From: Xiphias gladius
Taxonomy: Eukaryota > Chordata > Actinopteri > Istiophoriformes > Xiphiidae
DNA length: 64,000 bases
Direction: 5' to 3'
Assembly (NCBI RefSeq): GCF_016859285.1
Contig: NC_053417.1
Coordinates: 21,282,206 to 21,346,205, forward strand
Shown here: positions 1-14,200 of the stretch, one piece after another
Layout of the letters: each line of letters opens with the position of its first letter
How positions within the stretch are numbered: the first letter of the stretch is position 1
The notes under the pieces: generated by a model
Told to the model about the DNA's origin: nothing
Databases searched by the model: none
Seen by the model: the letters and a program-made list of their open reading frames with translations, nothing else
Made by a program: the position numbers and the translations under genes

Positions 1-1422
<1,422 letters not shown>

Positions 1423-4190
1423 CAGCCGTGGCAGCAGTAGATGCTGGGATGATCCCCACGGCAAGGACACAGCACCACTGAGTGAGGACTCACAGTGTGA
1501 GCGAATGGCTGAAAACTAGAGACGCCATCACTTGAATCCCAAGCAAAGAGGAAAAAAAAAAACTTTTAAGACTTCAAAAGGAAAGTGTTCTTGATGAGAG
1601 GAAAATGTTCTCGTTTGACAGCCATTTTGGCCCACGTACATGTTGAAGGACAAGTGTTTTTCTCATGTCTAGCCTCTCTCTCAGGCTTCTTGAAAGATGC
1701 AAAGTCTGTTTATTTAAAACGCCTTTTAGCCTGTGTCAAAAGAAGATTAACGCTGTACATAAGGCTACTTTTTATTTTACTTTGTGTTTTTTTTTTGTTT
1801 TTGGATTTTTTTCTGTAATTTTTTTTCACATGAATTAAGAACAGGTACTCATATTTTGTTTCTGGATTAATTATTTATTTCAATCTCGATGTTTTGTGCA
1901 AAAGGTCCTTTATGAAAAAGTGTGAATACATACGTGCACAAATATCCAGTTTATTACACGTTTATTAGTGTGTATGTACATGCATATTTGTGTGTGTATG
2001 AATATATGTATAAACTGAGGAGGAATATGTTGACCAAAGACTAAAGTATTTACTAAAAGCAAGGCAAGACATGTTTGATATGTTCTCGCTAAAGTCCGCA
2101 ATGACCAACGCCTCTGTTTTTTTGGCAGAAGGCCTGAACCCTTTGTCTTTTTGCCCGACTGCTGGAGGCAAAGGCTGCTTCATTATTTTCATAAAGTATG
2201 TACAATTAATTTATTTTGTCTGTCATTCAGGCAGCAAAGAGCTGATCACATTAACTCTAAATTATGATACTGCCCTCAGCCTCTAGACAAAACTACTAAA
2301 GACGAGTAAGGATGTTATTGGGAGGTCATATCGGAAATCTATATTTTTATCTCTTTATCTATCTAGAAGTAGCTCAAGCTAGGATTAGGATCCTCTTCAT
2401 CATCACTTCATGTCAGATCGGTTCTTTAGAGCTTGAGCAGCCAGTGCACAGCTGGTTTCAGGCCTAACAGTATGTTGTCATCGACTGCTCCTTCCCTTTC
2501 AGTGAAGTATTTTTTTTGGTGCAAAAGGAAATGAAGGAACTTAGAGCAGAGAGTTGTTCCAGAGCCATCGGGGAGAGGGGGGGGGGGGGACCTTGGATTT
2601 CAACGCAGTGGTACCGCACAGCCTGGCTCTTCTATGAAGAAGAAATAGATGACGGAAAAAAATATATATATATTGATTTTGACTGAATACTGTGCTTTGT
2701 AATCCTGAAGGGGCATAACTATTTTCACTGTGAGGTTTTTATGATACAACAAAACTGCTTTCTTGCCAAACATAACCGCTTTGAAGCATGTCTGATTGTG
2801 GTATCTTGTTTTCATTTTTGTTTGTTTTAACGTAGGGTATTTTGTATCACTTCTGTATCCATCATTTGTATATTCATAATGTTGTTATTATTATGACGAT
2901 TCTGATTAATTATTATGCTTATTATGATGATTTCATTCCAATGATAAGGATCAAAGACCAGCACGCTTTCTTGTAAAATGCCAGTTGTAAAGCTCAAGCT
3001 CACTGGTACCAACTGATCAACTGCAGCCAATGAATTCTGCTGTTCAGTCCTAATGTACAATACAGTATTTCAACTGGCGATAGGTGTGATCATGTATAGT
3101 AAGTAATAACCATTAGCTGCCTTTGCAGCAGAACCCAAGTGGTGTATGCTCACATAAACATAGCAGTAAACACACACATATACAGATGATTCACTGTGCT
3201 TTTTTTTTCTTTTTTTAATGCTACTACTGCAGTATTGTAAATCTCAGTCAGGCTTTAAGGTAGCCTCTCCTTTCCACACATTAAACTTCTAAGTAGTAAC
3301 AAACGACATCCCTGGTATAACACTATGTGAAGAGGACAGGCGGAATTAGTGGGCCTACACACATATTTCTTTTGTTATTTCCCCCAACTCAGTCTTTCAG
3401 CAAAAAGTGAAAATACTAATAGCTGAGTTTGATTGCCTTAAGTTGATATAAAACAAATCTTAGAATAACACTAAACTGGAACCGTGCCTGCTTGCCCTGT
3501 CTGGACTGCTGATGTTTGGTCGGAAAGAAAGGGATAAGGGCTTGTCGAGAACAATTTTCTGTAAACATTGTCATCATCGCATCGATCTTGGTTTCTCCAG
3601 CTTCAGCTTCTGTAATTGGGAGAATCAGCCCTGACTTAGCTCTTCCACTACACTCAACAATGGCAACCAACAGTTGATCATGTTTGTACCAAAGCCAGCT
3701 CACGCAGCCTTGTGCTATTGGTCCCTCCTGTGCAATGATATTTGGCCTCGGGCATGGTGGGTGCACCAGAGGACATTAATGTAAGGGAGATCACCAACTA
3801 TCACGTGAACTGTGACCAATGAAGAGTGATTCATATAAGCAAAGAGTTTATAGAATGGACATGAGTTTATAAAAATGTGCATTGTATGTATTCTATTTCT
3901 ATTGGCTGTCCATAGACTTGTGTTGATTGTTAACTTTTGGGATGTTTTTGGGGGAACAGGAGAGGGGAGGAAGGTTGTCCCCATACTACTGAAACAGTGT
4001 TTTGCTCAGGCCTGATGAATCCTTCCGTATTTGTTTTTGTTTTATTTGTATTTTCCCTGAGTTGGAGGAGCTGAGAGGGGAGTGTTTTGCAAAGCTGAAG
4101 GACAAGAAGAGTTGAGGACTATGACAAAGAGAAAAATAACATTTCCCCTTGAAGAAAAAAATTAAAAAAAAAATCAATGGCTGTTTTGTG
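1423..4190 (+). other. Probable adcy6 3' untranslated region and flank
   Basis: The sequence after the adcy6 stop has no supportable gene. It contains homopolymer runs (T-rich near 1788-1825, G-rich at 2573-2590, A-rich at 4155-4172) and a short TA run near 2663. An ATTAAA at 3280-3285 is one possible polyadenylation signal, but the true 3' end cannot be fixed from sequence alone. Confidence 0.4.
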
Positions 4191-5002
4191 TGGTCATATA
4201 TTTACTCATCATGTTAAATTTAAAACGTAATGTAAATGTAAATTACGCAATAACTTCATATTTGCGGTTGATGCCATTGTGATGTTATTTTACAGTAGTA
4301 GAAAGTGTTTACGCATACTTAACAGTCACAGCTAGAGACTTATTTTTTTTTAAGATTCTGTGATTGCTGACTACATGATCATATTATAACTAACTGTATT
4401 CAGTGACCATGCTCTGGATGTATTAAGGATATATTACCCACACAGGCCACAAGTACACAAAGTTTTACCTTTTTCATGAAAGCAAACCTTAGTAGCACCA
4501 TTATAACGTGTTAGACAACTACAAGGCTGCAAACAAAGATATTCTCAAAAGGTAGATGACAGTAATTGTAAGAAACATGAAAAAAAGAGATGCGTTGCTA
4601 TTCATCACTCACCATTTTTACCCTAAAATGAACAGACCTGTGAAGATTATGTCATGGAATAATGCGAGGGTGGACCATTAGTTGAAGCAGTGTACCACCA
4701 AAACAAGGACACTGTCACTAATGGACACTAATCTAAACTAAGTCCATATTATATAGCAGTGCAGAGCTGCGGTCCAACCTGTCCCACTGATGAACACGTG
4801 CCACTTTGTACCATCTACAGGCAAGTTAAGGTAAGTCATAGCCTATGGAAATTATACACCTGTTGCCACCTGTGGATAATTTTTGCACCTTCAGTTCCGA
4901 GTTGCATTCAGTGCTTGCACCCTGGTATCCCTGCTTGCAAGTCTAGTAAGTATTTCAACAGCAGATTTTTTTTTTTTAAACAGACAGGAATAACAGCCCG
5001 TG

Positions 5003-5286
5003 CTGAAAGAAGTATTCAGATCCTTTACTTACAGTAAGTAAAAGTACCAATATCAAAAAAATCTGTTACAAGTAAAGGTTTTGCATTTCAAATATTACTT
5101 AAGTAAAAGTAGGGAAAATGGGGAAAATGTAACTAAATCATTAAAAGTAAAAGTTCTCAAAGCTTAAAAATGGCCCCTGTGACTGATATACTATTATATA
5201 TTATATCATTATTACTCGTGCATTAATGTAAAAGCAGAATTTTACTGGTTGAGGTGGAGCTACTTTTTAACTTTTTTGTATAGGAC
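5003..5286. repeat. AAGTAC-family interspersed element
   Basis: The end AAGAAGTATTCAGATCC followed by runs such as TTACTTAAGTAAAAGTA recurs in the window near 52397 and 59139, and in reverse near 42425. I recognise this as a very common short non-autonomous element of spiny-rayed fish genomes. It ends where the next repeat starts, and may have been interrupted by it. Confidence 0.6.
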
Positions 5287-5628
5287 TGATAGAACTGATG
5301 ATTATTTTCTTTATGGATTAATCAGCAGATTGGCAATTATTTTCTTGATTAGTCAATTGATTGGTTTATAAAAATTCTCCAAACAGTGAGTAATGCTGTC
5401 ACGACTACTCAGAGCCCAAAGTGACATCTTCACAATGCTTTTTTTTTTCAAGCATTGTCCAAATTTCAGAATCATTAAAAATGATTAAAAGCAAAATCCT
5501 CAAATTTTAGAAGCTGGAACCATGAAATGTTTGTCATCTTTGCATGAAAAATGACTTGATCTGTTATAAAAACAGTGGCCCGTTCATTTTCTGTCATTGA
5601 TTAATCGACTAATTATTTCAGCTGTACT
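5286..5628. repeat. GGGCTGCAAC-family MITE-like element
   Basis: The copy has ends rich in GATTAATCGACTAAT-type sequence and ends in TTTCAGCTG, with an interior containing AGAGCCCAAAGTGACATCTTC and GAAGCTGGAACCA. The same landmarks recur in the other copies in this window. It is a short non-autonomous DNA transposon relic that does not encode protein. Confidence 0.55.
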
Positions 5629-6553
5629 TGTATCTACTGTTGGATAGTGAGGCAGTACACTGCCGCAACTCACATGTACAGGTGGCCATGCATGTAATGA
5701 GTACGCTGAGATACTAGGCTGAGACACGTTCATGTTCATCCTCTGACAGTCCACTACAGAACTGACCATGAGTTCCAGCAGGATGATCCCCTGATCAAAC
5801 TCATGTCCTTCACGTGTTGCTGAACAGCCTTGCATTTCTTAATTTCTGCTGCTTGGAAATTGAGGTACCATCTGCAAACATTGCTATGCTTCCTGAGTTT
5901 AGACCCTCGGGGCCCCTGCAGATCATCAGGTAAAAAACTTTGCATTGTCCATTAGCTAATCTCAAATCTGGCAGCAACGAAAAACTCCATTATTGTCTAA
6001 AATTAATTTTCATTTCCTCTAGAGGGCAGTACAGTCTCACTCTTTCTACGGACCCCTCCAGCAGCGCTTTTAAACCTGTAGGTCTGGAACCCTTTTAGAG
6101 GTGGTAAAATAAATTCTTATGTCTTATGTCAGATTGACCTGTAATAAACACTGTACAGGTGGTCATTTGCTTTGAATTCTTTTGACAACTCAAATTTCTG
6201 CTTGGTTAACAGTTTATTTGTTTAACCTTTTATTATTCTCCCAATAAGCAACCCGTACATTTTTGAACCCATCAGGACTCATTTGAAATATTCATACCTC
6301 TAGACTTCCAAAAGGGTAAAGAAGCACAGTTCCAGAGAGGTACTTATACACAGCTCAATGAATTAATTGTGAAATGGGAAAATTAATGCATTATTAATCA
6401 TGAATGAAAGAATCAACAAAATGAGGCATGAAAAATCTCCAAAAGTAGATGTGTTACCAGTTTCCTTTCAGAAACTCTCATCAAAACTGATGCTCTTTTT
6501 TTTTATGTATGTGTGTGAGTGAATGTGAAGAAGAAGAAAAACAGAGAAGGCTT

Positions 6554-8598
6554 TCAAAACAGGCTGAACTCCCGGTCTGTCACTGACATTTCTTTGACAA
6601 ACCTGTGAAAGCAACAAGTGGATTACACTCAGATCTAAATCATATGTAAAAACAATATTCCAATATTAGATTTGGAAATGTTACTTACTTGGTCATCTCA
6701 CTGTTCTTTCGGGGAAACCGTTTGACTTGCGTCCATGGTTCAGGACTCCTGGACATCATCCATCCATACTGCTGGCTGTCCGTCACAGGCATTACGTACA
6801 GCTGGTTGGGAGCTGGGGAGGAGAGGAGACCTGTCACTAGGAATACAACTGCGATTTGTCCGTCAGAGCCTTAAATAATGTCTAATGTCTTTCTGTCTAC
6901 TTACATCTGGGTGTTTGAACTCGTCTGACCATCTCTTTGTATCGCTCGTGGCTCCCATGGTGTATGTCAGTGCTGTAGGGAAGAGGCTGGGGGTAAACGT
7001 TGCATTTGTCTGCACATCTGAGGGGTCCCTGTTGTTCTTGAAGCGATGGGGGCAGTTCTGCTTTGATGTTAATCCCACCATCTTTAAAGAAATATGTTAC
7101 AACAGTATACATCAGTCATTATTTGGATTACATTAATAAATCTGGGGCTGTTACAAAAGACACAAGCCATCTCAAGTAAGAGTTAACCTTGAGAACTTGT
7201 ATTTTACCAAGCAAGCCCTAAATTTTACAGCAGGATGATATCATAAAAGTTATAAGGATACAGCTAGAGTCTTTCACTACCTTTTGTCTTTTTAAAGTTT
7301 TATTAACTGTTAACTTCATCAACCCTAGTTCAAGCTTCTTAAGTGTGATGATGTTCTGCTATTATTTGTCTCATATGATTGTACACTGAATATCTTTGGG
7401 TTTTGGAGTTTTGGTCAAACAACAGAAACTTGATAACATTTAACTTTGGCTCTGGAAAATTGTTATGTGCATTTTTCACTGTTTTATGCCATTTTTAGAC
7501 CAAACAATTAATCAATTTATTGAGAAAATGATTGGCAGATTAATCAATAATGAAAATAAATATTTGTTGCAGCCCTAAAAAAAAAGTTGATCTCAATGAC
7601 ACTACATGATTAAATACAGTTAAATTTTATAGGTAAAATTTTAGTGTGATTTAAGTCTTCCACAGGTTCTAAAGCATGAATGGATAGCTGAACGGGACAA
7701 CTGGGCGCAGGCACAGGGGCCCAAGGATCCAGGGGGCCCTCTGTTTCAAATGACTTAACATTTCTTCTTGGAAAGTCAATCAAACGACCACAAAGAGACA
7801 CAAAACAACCACAAAGATGCAAAAAAATCTCAAAGAGACTCACAACGACTACAAGGAGCCACAAAACCAGGACAAAAACATGCAAAATGACCACAAAGAG
7901 ACGCAAAATGGCCATGAGTTGCAAAACAATCATAAAACAGATGCCAAACAACCTCAAAGAAATGCAAAACCACCAAAAAGAGACACAACCTGACATCAAA
8001 GAGGTTCAAAACAACCACAAAGACACATATCAACCTAAAAGTGATGCAAAATGACCTCAAAGGGGTGACAAATGGACACAAAAGGACACAAACCTTTTGA
8101 GTCTGTGTGGTGTAAAAACCACGAGAAAGAGAAAGAGAAAGCGAAAGAGAGGAAAAACAACCATAAGGAGATGAAAAAAGAATACAAACCATGCAACCGC
8201 AAATCTGTGGCGCTTGTTATTATTTAGAGGGGTGGGGGCCTTTTACATGTCCGTGCTCAGGGACCCGTTCTCTCATAATCCCCCCACGCTGTAAAGGTTC
8301 TCCAGGGCAACAAACAGCGACTCGCTAGCTCATACTAGCAAACGCTACCCTGCCCTGCGCTACCCTACCACTTGTTAACGTTAGCGCTAGCTTTGCTACT
8401 GGCTATTTTTGAGAAGCCCGAAGACTTTCAAAGAATTAAATAAGTATAATTGTTAGCCATGGGCGAGCTAAAGGCTCCGCTGTGGCCGCAGCTGCAGTTC
8501 CTCTTACCCTGAGAATGAGACGGTCCCGGAGGATTCACTATCATCTTATCGCCTATTGGGTTTTGATAACCCAGGTGTGTTAAACCGAAGAAGGCCAT
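6554..8598 (-). CDS. spmip11: Sperm microtubule inner protein 11 (TEX49-like), complete, 4 exons
   Basis: Exons on the minus strand are 8598-8508, 7081-6905, 6812-6689 and 6602-6554. All junctions are AG/GT with matching phases, giving 146 codons and a TGA. The product starts MAFFGLTHLGYQNPIGDK and ends VTDREFSLF. I identify it from remembered similarity to human SPMIP11/TEX49, which has MAFF..LGYQN at the start, SH.RY and FPNQ..PLTDAQ in the middle, and NDRTFSLY at the end; this copy has SHERY, SPNQLYVMPVTDSQQ and TDREFSLF. The human protein is listed as lining doublet microtubules of sperm flagella. No membrane segment or enzyme motif is visible. The human gene lies in the same block as ADCY6. 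The acceptor at 6813-6814 was chosen over a nearby AG because only it keeps phase and restores the PNQ motif. An RFX site and a forkhead site lie just upstream. The gene model is strong; the name rests on memory. Confidence 0.82.
7370..7577. repeat. Partial GGGCTGCAAC-family element in spmip11 intron 1
   Basis: The right end TTGTTGCAGCCCTAA and the preceding GATTGGCAGATTAATCAATAATGAAAA are shared with other copies in the window. The interior (TTTGGGTTTTGGAGTTTTGGTC) corresponds to the family's middle part. The copy is truncated at its left end. Confidence 0.55.
7690..8195. repeat. Minisatellite-like ACAACCACAAAGAGAC repeat
   Basis: Degenerate units of about 20 bp of the type ACAAAACAACCACAAAGAGA are repeated across about 400 bp. 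They are preceded by a unique-looking leader (GGGGCCCAAGGATCCAGGGG, then TTAACATTTCTTCTTGGAAA). The same leader followed by a few units occurs at 21228-21350, so the array appears to travel with an element. Long minus-strand open frames here are by-products of the repeat. Confidence 0.65.
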
Positions 8599-8670
8599 AG
8601 TGTGGCACGGTTACGAGTCTACCCGATAAACGAGCCTGTTTGAACCCGAGACGCGCAGAGGGACAGACGG

Positions 8671-8678
8671 TGTAAATA
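8671..8678 (-). promoter_or_regulatory. Forkhead (FOXJ1-type) site near the X-box
   Basis: TGTAAATA on the plus strand reads TATTTACA on the minus strand, matching the forkhead core TRTTTAY. It lies 22 nt from the X-box, between it and the spmip11 start. A paired RFX and FOXJ1 site is typical of motile-cilium and flagellum genes. The core is short, so alone it would be weak evidence. Confidence 0.45.
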
Positions 8679-8700
8679 AATCACAACTTCTGGTTTATGC

Positions 8701-8714
8701 GTAACCATGGCAAC
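8701..8714. promoter_or_regulatory. RFX X-box upstream of spmip11
   Basis: GTAACCATGGCAAC fits the X-box consensus GTHNYYATRRNAAC at every position. It lies about 103 nt upstream of the spmip11 start codon, the normal place for an RFX2/RFX3 site in a ciliary gene promoter. The motif match is seen directly; binding is inferred. Confidence 0.7.
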
Positions 8715-8819
8715 AAGTCCTGCCTATCCGCGGGACTTTGGAGTGACGATGTCTTTTGCGCTCTGCAATAATAATAATAAAAAAAAAACAAAAAACATTA
8801 AATGTTAAAATTATTTGCC

Positions 8820-11226
8820 TATTTATTTATTTTATTTATTTCTACTTTAGTTGGTTCAGAAATGATGCTTCCTCCATAGGCTATAATTTGTTGAAAGAGA
8901 GATACAACACAAAATGATTCGTAATATATATACCACAAACTCTTACGTCTGAACATTTGTATTATTTTTTTTTTTTAAAGAGGAAGAAAACAGAATGAAA
9001 CATATATTTGAATGAATGCCCATTTAGAACCGTATTGTGGAGAAAATTGGAGGAGTGTTTTGTCAATCAAACAAAACTTACAATTATTTGGGATTCGCCC
9101 ATCTATTGAACTATTAATTATTGCACTTCGGAATTACATTGAATCTGTTAAACCCATTAATAACAACAAATGACTTTTTTCTTAATTTTACTATCAATAT
9201 TGTTATTTATTTATTTATATATCTATCTATCCATTTTCTGTTTTACTTTTTTATACTGTACCATAGATTCTCGTAAGGACATTCTGCCTTAATATACCTT
9301 AATGTATGACTTTTGTATATTTTATACTTTTTGTACTTCACTAATGATTGTTATTTTTTACATGTAATTCACTCCGCTACAACAATTCGACACCATTTTA
9401 TTTTCTCATCATATGGGCTATACTTTCACATAATATGTCAAATAGAGCTTTCATACAGCTTTTTCTGCTCAACATCAAATGTGACAGAACAAACCTGAAC
9501 TGTTTAAATATAATTTTAGATTCAATAATTAGATTTATAATATAATTGGTACCACTTTCTGCAAAGTCACCCTAGGGGTTTAAAAGCCTTAATTAATGGC
9601 TTTATTTATAAATCATTTACTAAGACTTTAAAGATCAGATACAAGCCGTTAATAAGCCATCAAGTCTGTAGTTGTAAATGTTAGAAAGTCATTAGTAAAT
9701 GCTCACGGGTTTCTCAATATCTGATAAGCCATCAGTAAAAGTTAGTCAGTCATCTGCAATTACAAAAAACAGCTTTTGGTCCAGATGCCCTGCAGCCATT
9801 TTCCAAAGTGGCTGAACGGCCCATTTGAGAAGTCTTCCTGATGAAATGAAGTGGTTGCTACAAAGACAAGAGAAGTGACTCTCAAGAGAGAAGAAATCAT
9901 TTATTAATATTAATAAATCCATTAATTATTGAATAAAAGATTGACTCATCAGAAAGTTATATCAAAATCAGTGTATTCAGTGATTATTCACTTTTGTGAT
10001 GTGCCATCACTGACTTCACTCATGATTTGTCAAGGTTACAAATACCACCACTGTTTTAGCTGCCTCTAAGAAACCTTACCGTTAATTGAATAATTCATGT
10101 GATGTGTAGCGTGATGTGGCGCGGCAGGTGTGGATTGAGCTCACAGGCATTTCTTTGAATCATTAGACCGGTTTGAGCACTTTTCATGCAGGTCTGCAAG
10201 TTTGCTATACTTGACTTTGTTGATTGGACACAGAGCAGCTAGGCTATGCAGGTTTGTGTGAATACCTGAGCAAATCTTGCTTCATGACCAAAAGAAAACC
10301 TGCCCTGTGGCCTAAGTACAGTAAGTACCGATTCAACAGATTTATAAAAATCATTTTAAAAGTTTGTCCTTTAATGTCTAGCCTGAAACTAATACATATA
10401 CAGTAGGCCTGTTAAGGCAATGAGTATTTTGTTCTTGTTTATTATTGTGTTTATTAGGCATTTCTCTCCAAATATTGTTGTGAATACTAAACTTTATTCA
10501 ATGTACAATTTCAAAACTTTCAAAATTTGAAAACTAAAACAATGTAATACACGAATATTACCACTATCATACAGATTTTATGTTAAATGTAATTACTTTT
10601 TTATTTTCAGGTACTGCCTGCTTATCTATATAATGTTCTATTAAGCTTGTACGGAAGTGCCTTTAATCATGTAGGACAAAAATACACAAACATTGTAGGA
10701 TTTGTTTATAATTCATATACAGAAGTTATGAACTGTTCATTTTACAACATATATAATTGTTTAGATTTTTAATATACTGTACACTAGATATATGGTACAC
10801 ATAAATAGAGGGATAAATAAATCGAGGGATATGTTATATGTTATATGTTATAGCTTGTAAATTCATTCTTAATTTGACAAGCTACTGTTATGGAGACCAT
10901 ATGTATGTATGTGTGTTGAGAAATTCTCTGCAAACATTCAATCTTTACTAAAACTTTTTACTATCAAAAAGTGGCATAGCAGATGTTTCCAGGTGTTTTA
11001 ACTGAAGAAATGTATACATAATAGAGAAATGGAAATTGAAAATGTGTCATTTGTCATGGCTATTAGACATGTGGGCCAGTAAAAAAAAAAAAAAAAGAAA
11101 AAAAATAGCACTTGGCATCTAAAGTGCTGCTACGATATCAGTCTTTGAAAGAATTAAGATGAATTGCTTTAATAAAGATTTTTTTATGCTTTCTATAATG
11201 ATGTATCTTATGTCATCTCTTTTCAG
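8820..11226. other. Gene-free upstream region of galnt6
   Basis: This stretch is very AT-rich and shows no coding exon. It must hold or border the noncoding first exon of galnt6, because the first coding exon begins after an acceptor (AG at 11225-11226); that exon could not be located. At 9548-9780 there is a decayed repeat rich in TTATAAATCATTTACTAA-type sequence. A-rich runs lie at 11080-11106. Confidence 0.4.
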
Positions 11227-11260
11227 CTTTGTTTTACATCAGTCTTTCCCTGTGGATACC

Positions 11261-14200
11261 ATGCATATTTTTTGCCATCGACTCACCCCTCCGATAAAAG
11301 TTGCAGTTTTCTGCTTTTTGTTCTTACTTTTCATTATATACTACAGTTTTGACTACACAGCGGTTCCACTACCATCACTCCTTGTGGCAGGTGTGCTGAA
11401 CCTCAGAAGACCAGCTCACCCACCTGCTGTCACATTGCCAGGTTCCTCCGGTCCCAGTTGTCCACCTGGCTTTTACACCAAAGAGGAGCTCAAGCCTCAC
11501 CTCCAGAGGCCTCCCCAAGATCCCAGAGCTCCAGGGGCAAACGGCAAAGCATTTTTTTCACACAAACTGACTCCTGAGGAACATTATGAGAAAATACTTG
11601 GGTATAGTAAAAACAAGTTCAACCAGTTTGCCAGTGATCGCATCTCTCTGCACCGTGACCTAGGTGAAGATACCCGGCATCCAGAGTGAGTTTACCGATT
11701 GTTCCTTATCTCTGTAGAGGGTCAGTAACTTCTGACACTGACATGCAATATGAGGAAAAGTGCATCTTGTTAAGAATCTGACACCTGTTTGGCTCTGACA
11801 GTTGCTTGAAACAAAAGTTTTGGTGTTGTCCTGGCCTCCCTACCACCAGTGTGATCATTGTGTTTCATAATGAGGCCTGGTCAACTCTGCTCAGGACGGT
11901 TTACAGTGTCTTACACACTGCTCCCGCTGCACTGCTTACAGAGATCTTACTGGTGGATGATGCCAGCACAGATGGTGAGTGTCATCACAATGCTGCCAGT
12001 CAAACTTGATATAAATGTATAGACTGATATATATATTTTATACAGAACACTGGCAAGGATGAAGCAAATTTTTAGCTATTTTATTTGCTGTTTCATGTGT
12101 CTTAATCTTAGTTTGTACCGCTACTAATAATAATAGATGTTGTACAATGTAATGGAGTAAAAAGTAGAATATTTCTCCACTCAGTAGTCAAGTACTCAAG
12201 TAAAGTACCTCAAATTTGTACTTAAGTACGGTATTTGAGTAAATGTAATTAGGTACATTCTACCACTGCTTTGAATTTGTGGACAACATTATTACCGGTG
12301 CTAACAATATAGATAATATTTTCACTAACTGAAACTTCAAGCTACCAGTGTTTTGGGTTGGACCGCCAGCTGCATTAACGTGAATGTCCGTGAGTCAGTG
12401 AGTCAGTGAGCGAGTGAAGGATAAAGTCAAACCACTGGTCAGTCGGCCAAGTGTTGGAGTTTCCCCATTGGTCATTGGTCTTTCAAAATGAATAGGCGAA
12501 AACCGTTTCTATTGCATCATCGGGGGGCGTTTACAGGCAGTTTTGCTAACTTTGTGCCTTTGTCACTAGATTTACCAACTCTTCACACCCCTGTAGTGGC
12601 TTTTCTTCACAAAAGCACCTAGCAATGTTTTGGACAAACCGTAGCTATTTTCCATTGTAGATAGTCACCAGTATTATCCCGCGGGTGCGAGGTTGGGCTT
12701 TCCCTCCCCAGACACACCTCTCTATGTGTCTCATTCAGTTGACCACACAGCAGCTGACATAGACTTGAATGAGCTTCTGACTTTCTCTCTGAGTGATCAT
12801 TTTATAATGAATATGGCCTAAATCACAGCACAGCCAGTGTCTTTAATTTATGTGTATGGTGATTCTGTCAGACAATGACATTGCGGTTATGAAATCAGGA
12901 TTTTAGCAGAGCAGAGCAGCAGCTTGGAAATGTCTTGGAAGTGACTGCTGGTTAACATTAAGTCTTAATGGGCTGCATTTCAGTCACTATTTCATACTTG
13001 GTCCATTTTCTGACAACAGAAACCCAAAAACATGTAAATGAGAAGAGCTTTATTGGGAATTCAGCCATATTAAAATACTGTATATTTGAGCAAAAACAGT
13101 AGGAGAGAAGCAAACAGATAAAAGGCGCTCCAGCCATAGACTAGGTTTTAAAATATTTCCCTCTGGAATGTAGCGGAGTACAATACACCACTCAAGTAAA
13201 GTACCTAAGGTTAGTACCTCAAATTTGTACTTAAGAATGGTATTTGAGTAAATATAATTACCTGCATTCTACCACTGCTGTAAATTTGTGGAAAAACTTA
13301 TTTCCAGTGCTAACAATATAAATAATATTTTCACTCACTAAAACTTTAAACTATCAGTATTTTGTATTAACAATGTATCACATGACTACTTGTATGTGAA
13401 AGAGGTCACTCATAGTGTAATGTATACTGTAAAGTAACTTTAACAAATGTGAATGATCGTCTCTGCATTTCCATGAATATCTTCGATAATAGTCATTGCT
13501 CTAAAGCTGGTTTGCTGCTAGACACTTAGTACCTGATGCAATAACATTACTGCAGTAAATGATTAGAGTTCACCACAGTTTGGATTTCTCTTTCTCCAAA
13601 TTCACTTGTTGAGTCCTCCGTCTTTAGATCATCTGAAGACTCGCTTGGATGAATATGTGAAGCGGCTGAAGATAGTGCGTGTGTTACGACAAAGAGAGAG
13701 GAAAGGCTTGGTCGCAGTCAGACTGTTGGGGGCGCAGGCTGCACGAGGAGAGGTCCTCACCTTCCTGGATTCACACTGTATGTATCCCATAATATTTGCA
13801 TGCAGGATTCAGTTGGTAATCTGCAAGAAGAAACAGAACAGCCATGCAAATGTTCCTCAAATATAAATTGTACAGCAAGTTTATCGTATACAATAAACTG
13901 AAACAAGCAAGCAATGTTTACCCAGGTCTCTGGCACAATGTTTTTTAATGATTATAACTGCACTGCTGAAAATTATTATCTGCTTTTTCTAAAGGAAGGG
14001 CATTTAGTAGAAGTAAACAGTGGAAAGAGAAAACTTGAAAACTACTGGGAGCCCTAGAGTCTCCACATCCGATTCAATAACTTTCTAGCTACACCCCTGA
14101 CTGTGATGACTATTTTCACTGGCTGACTAATAAATGCTGCACCTACAGTATCTCTCATATTCCTGCATAGGTGAATGCTTCCCTGGATGGCTGGAGCCTC

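Larger units (their letters stand above)
4191..6553. other. Intergenic region between convergent adcy6 and spmip11
   Basis: No coding exon was recognised. The middle holds two interspersed repeats described separately (5003-5286 and 5286-5628). On the minus strand a TTTATT at 6213-6218 reads AATAAA about 340 nt past the spmip11 stop and is a plausible polyadenylation signal for that gene. Confidence 0.45.

Noticed and set aside
7610-8192. Overlapping minus-strand open frames of 120-129 residues
   Set aside because: They are made by the 20-bp minisatellite and encode only repetitive Phe/Val/Leu-rich sequence; they also fall in spmip11 intron 1.
7690-8195. CRISPR-like regular repetition
   Set aside because: The units are degenerate and contiguous with no unique spacers, and the genome is vertebrate.
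8459-8512. 17-codon plus-strand frame starting MGELKAPLW
   Set aside because: It ends at once with TGA, and the same bases are the exon 1 donor region of spmip11 on the other strand.
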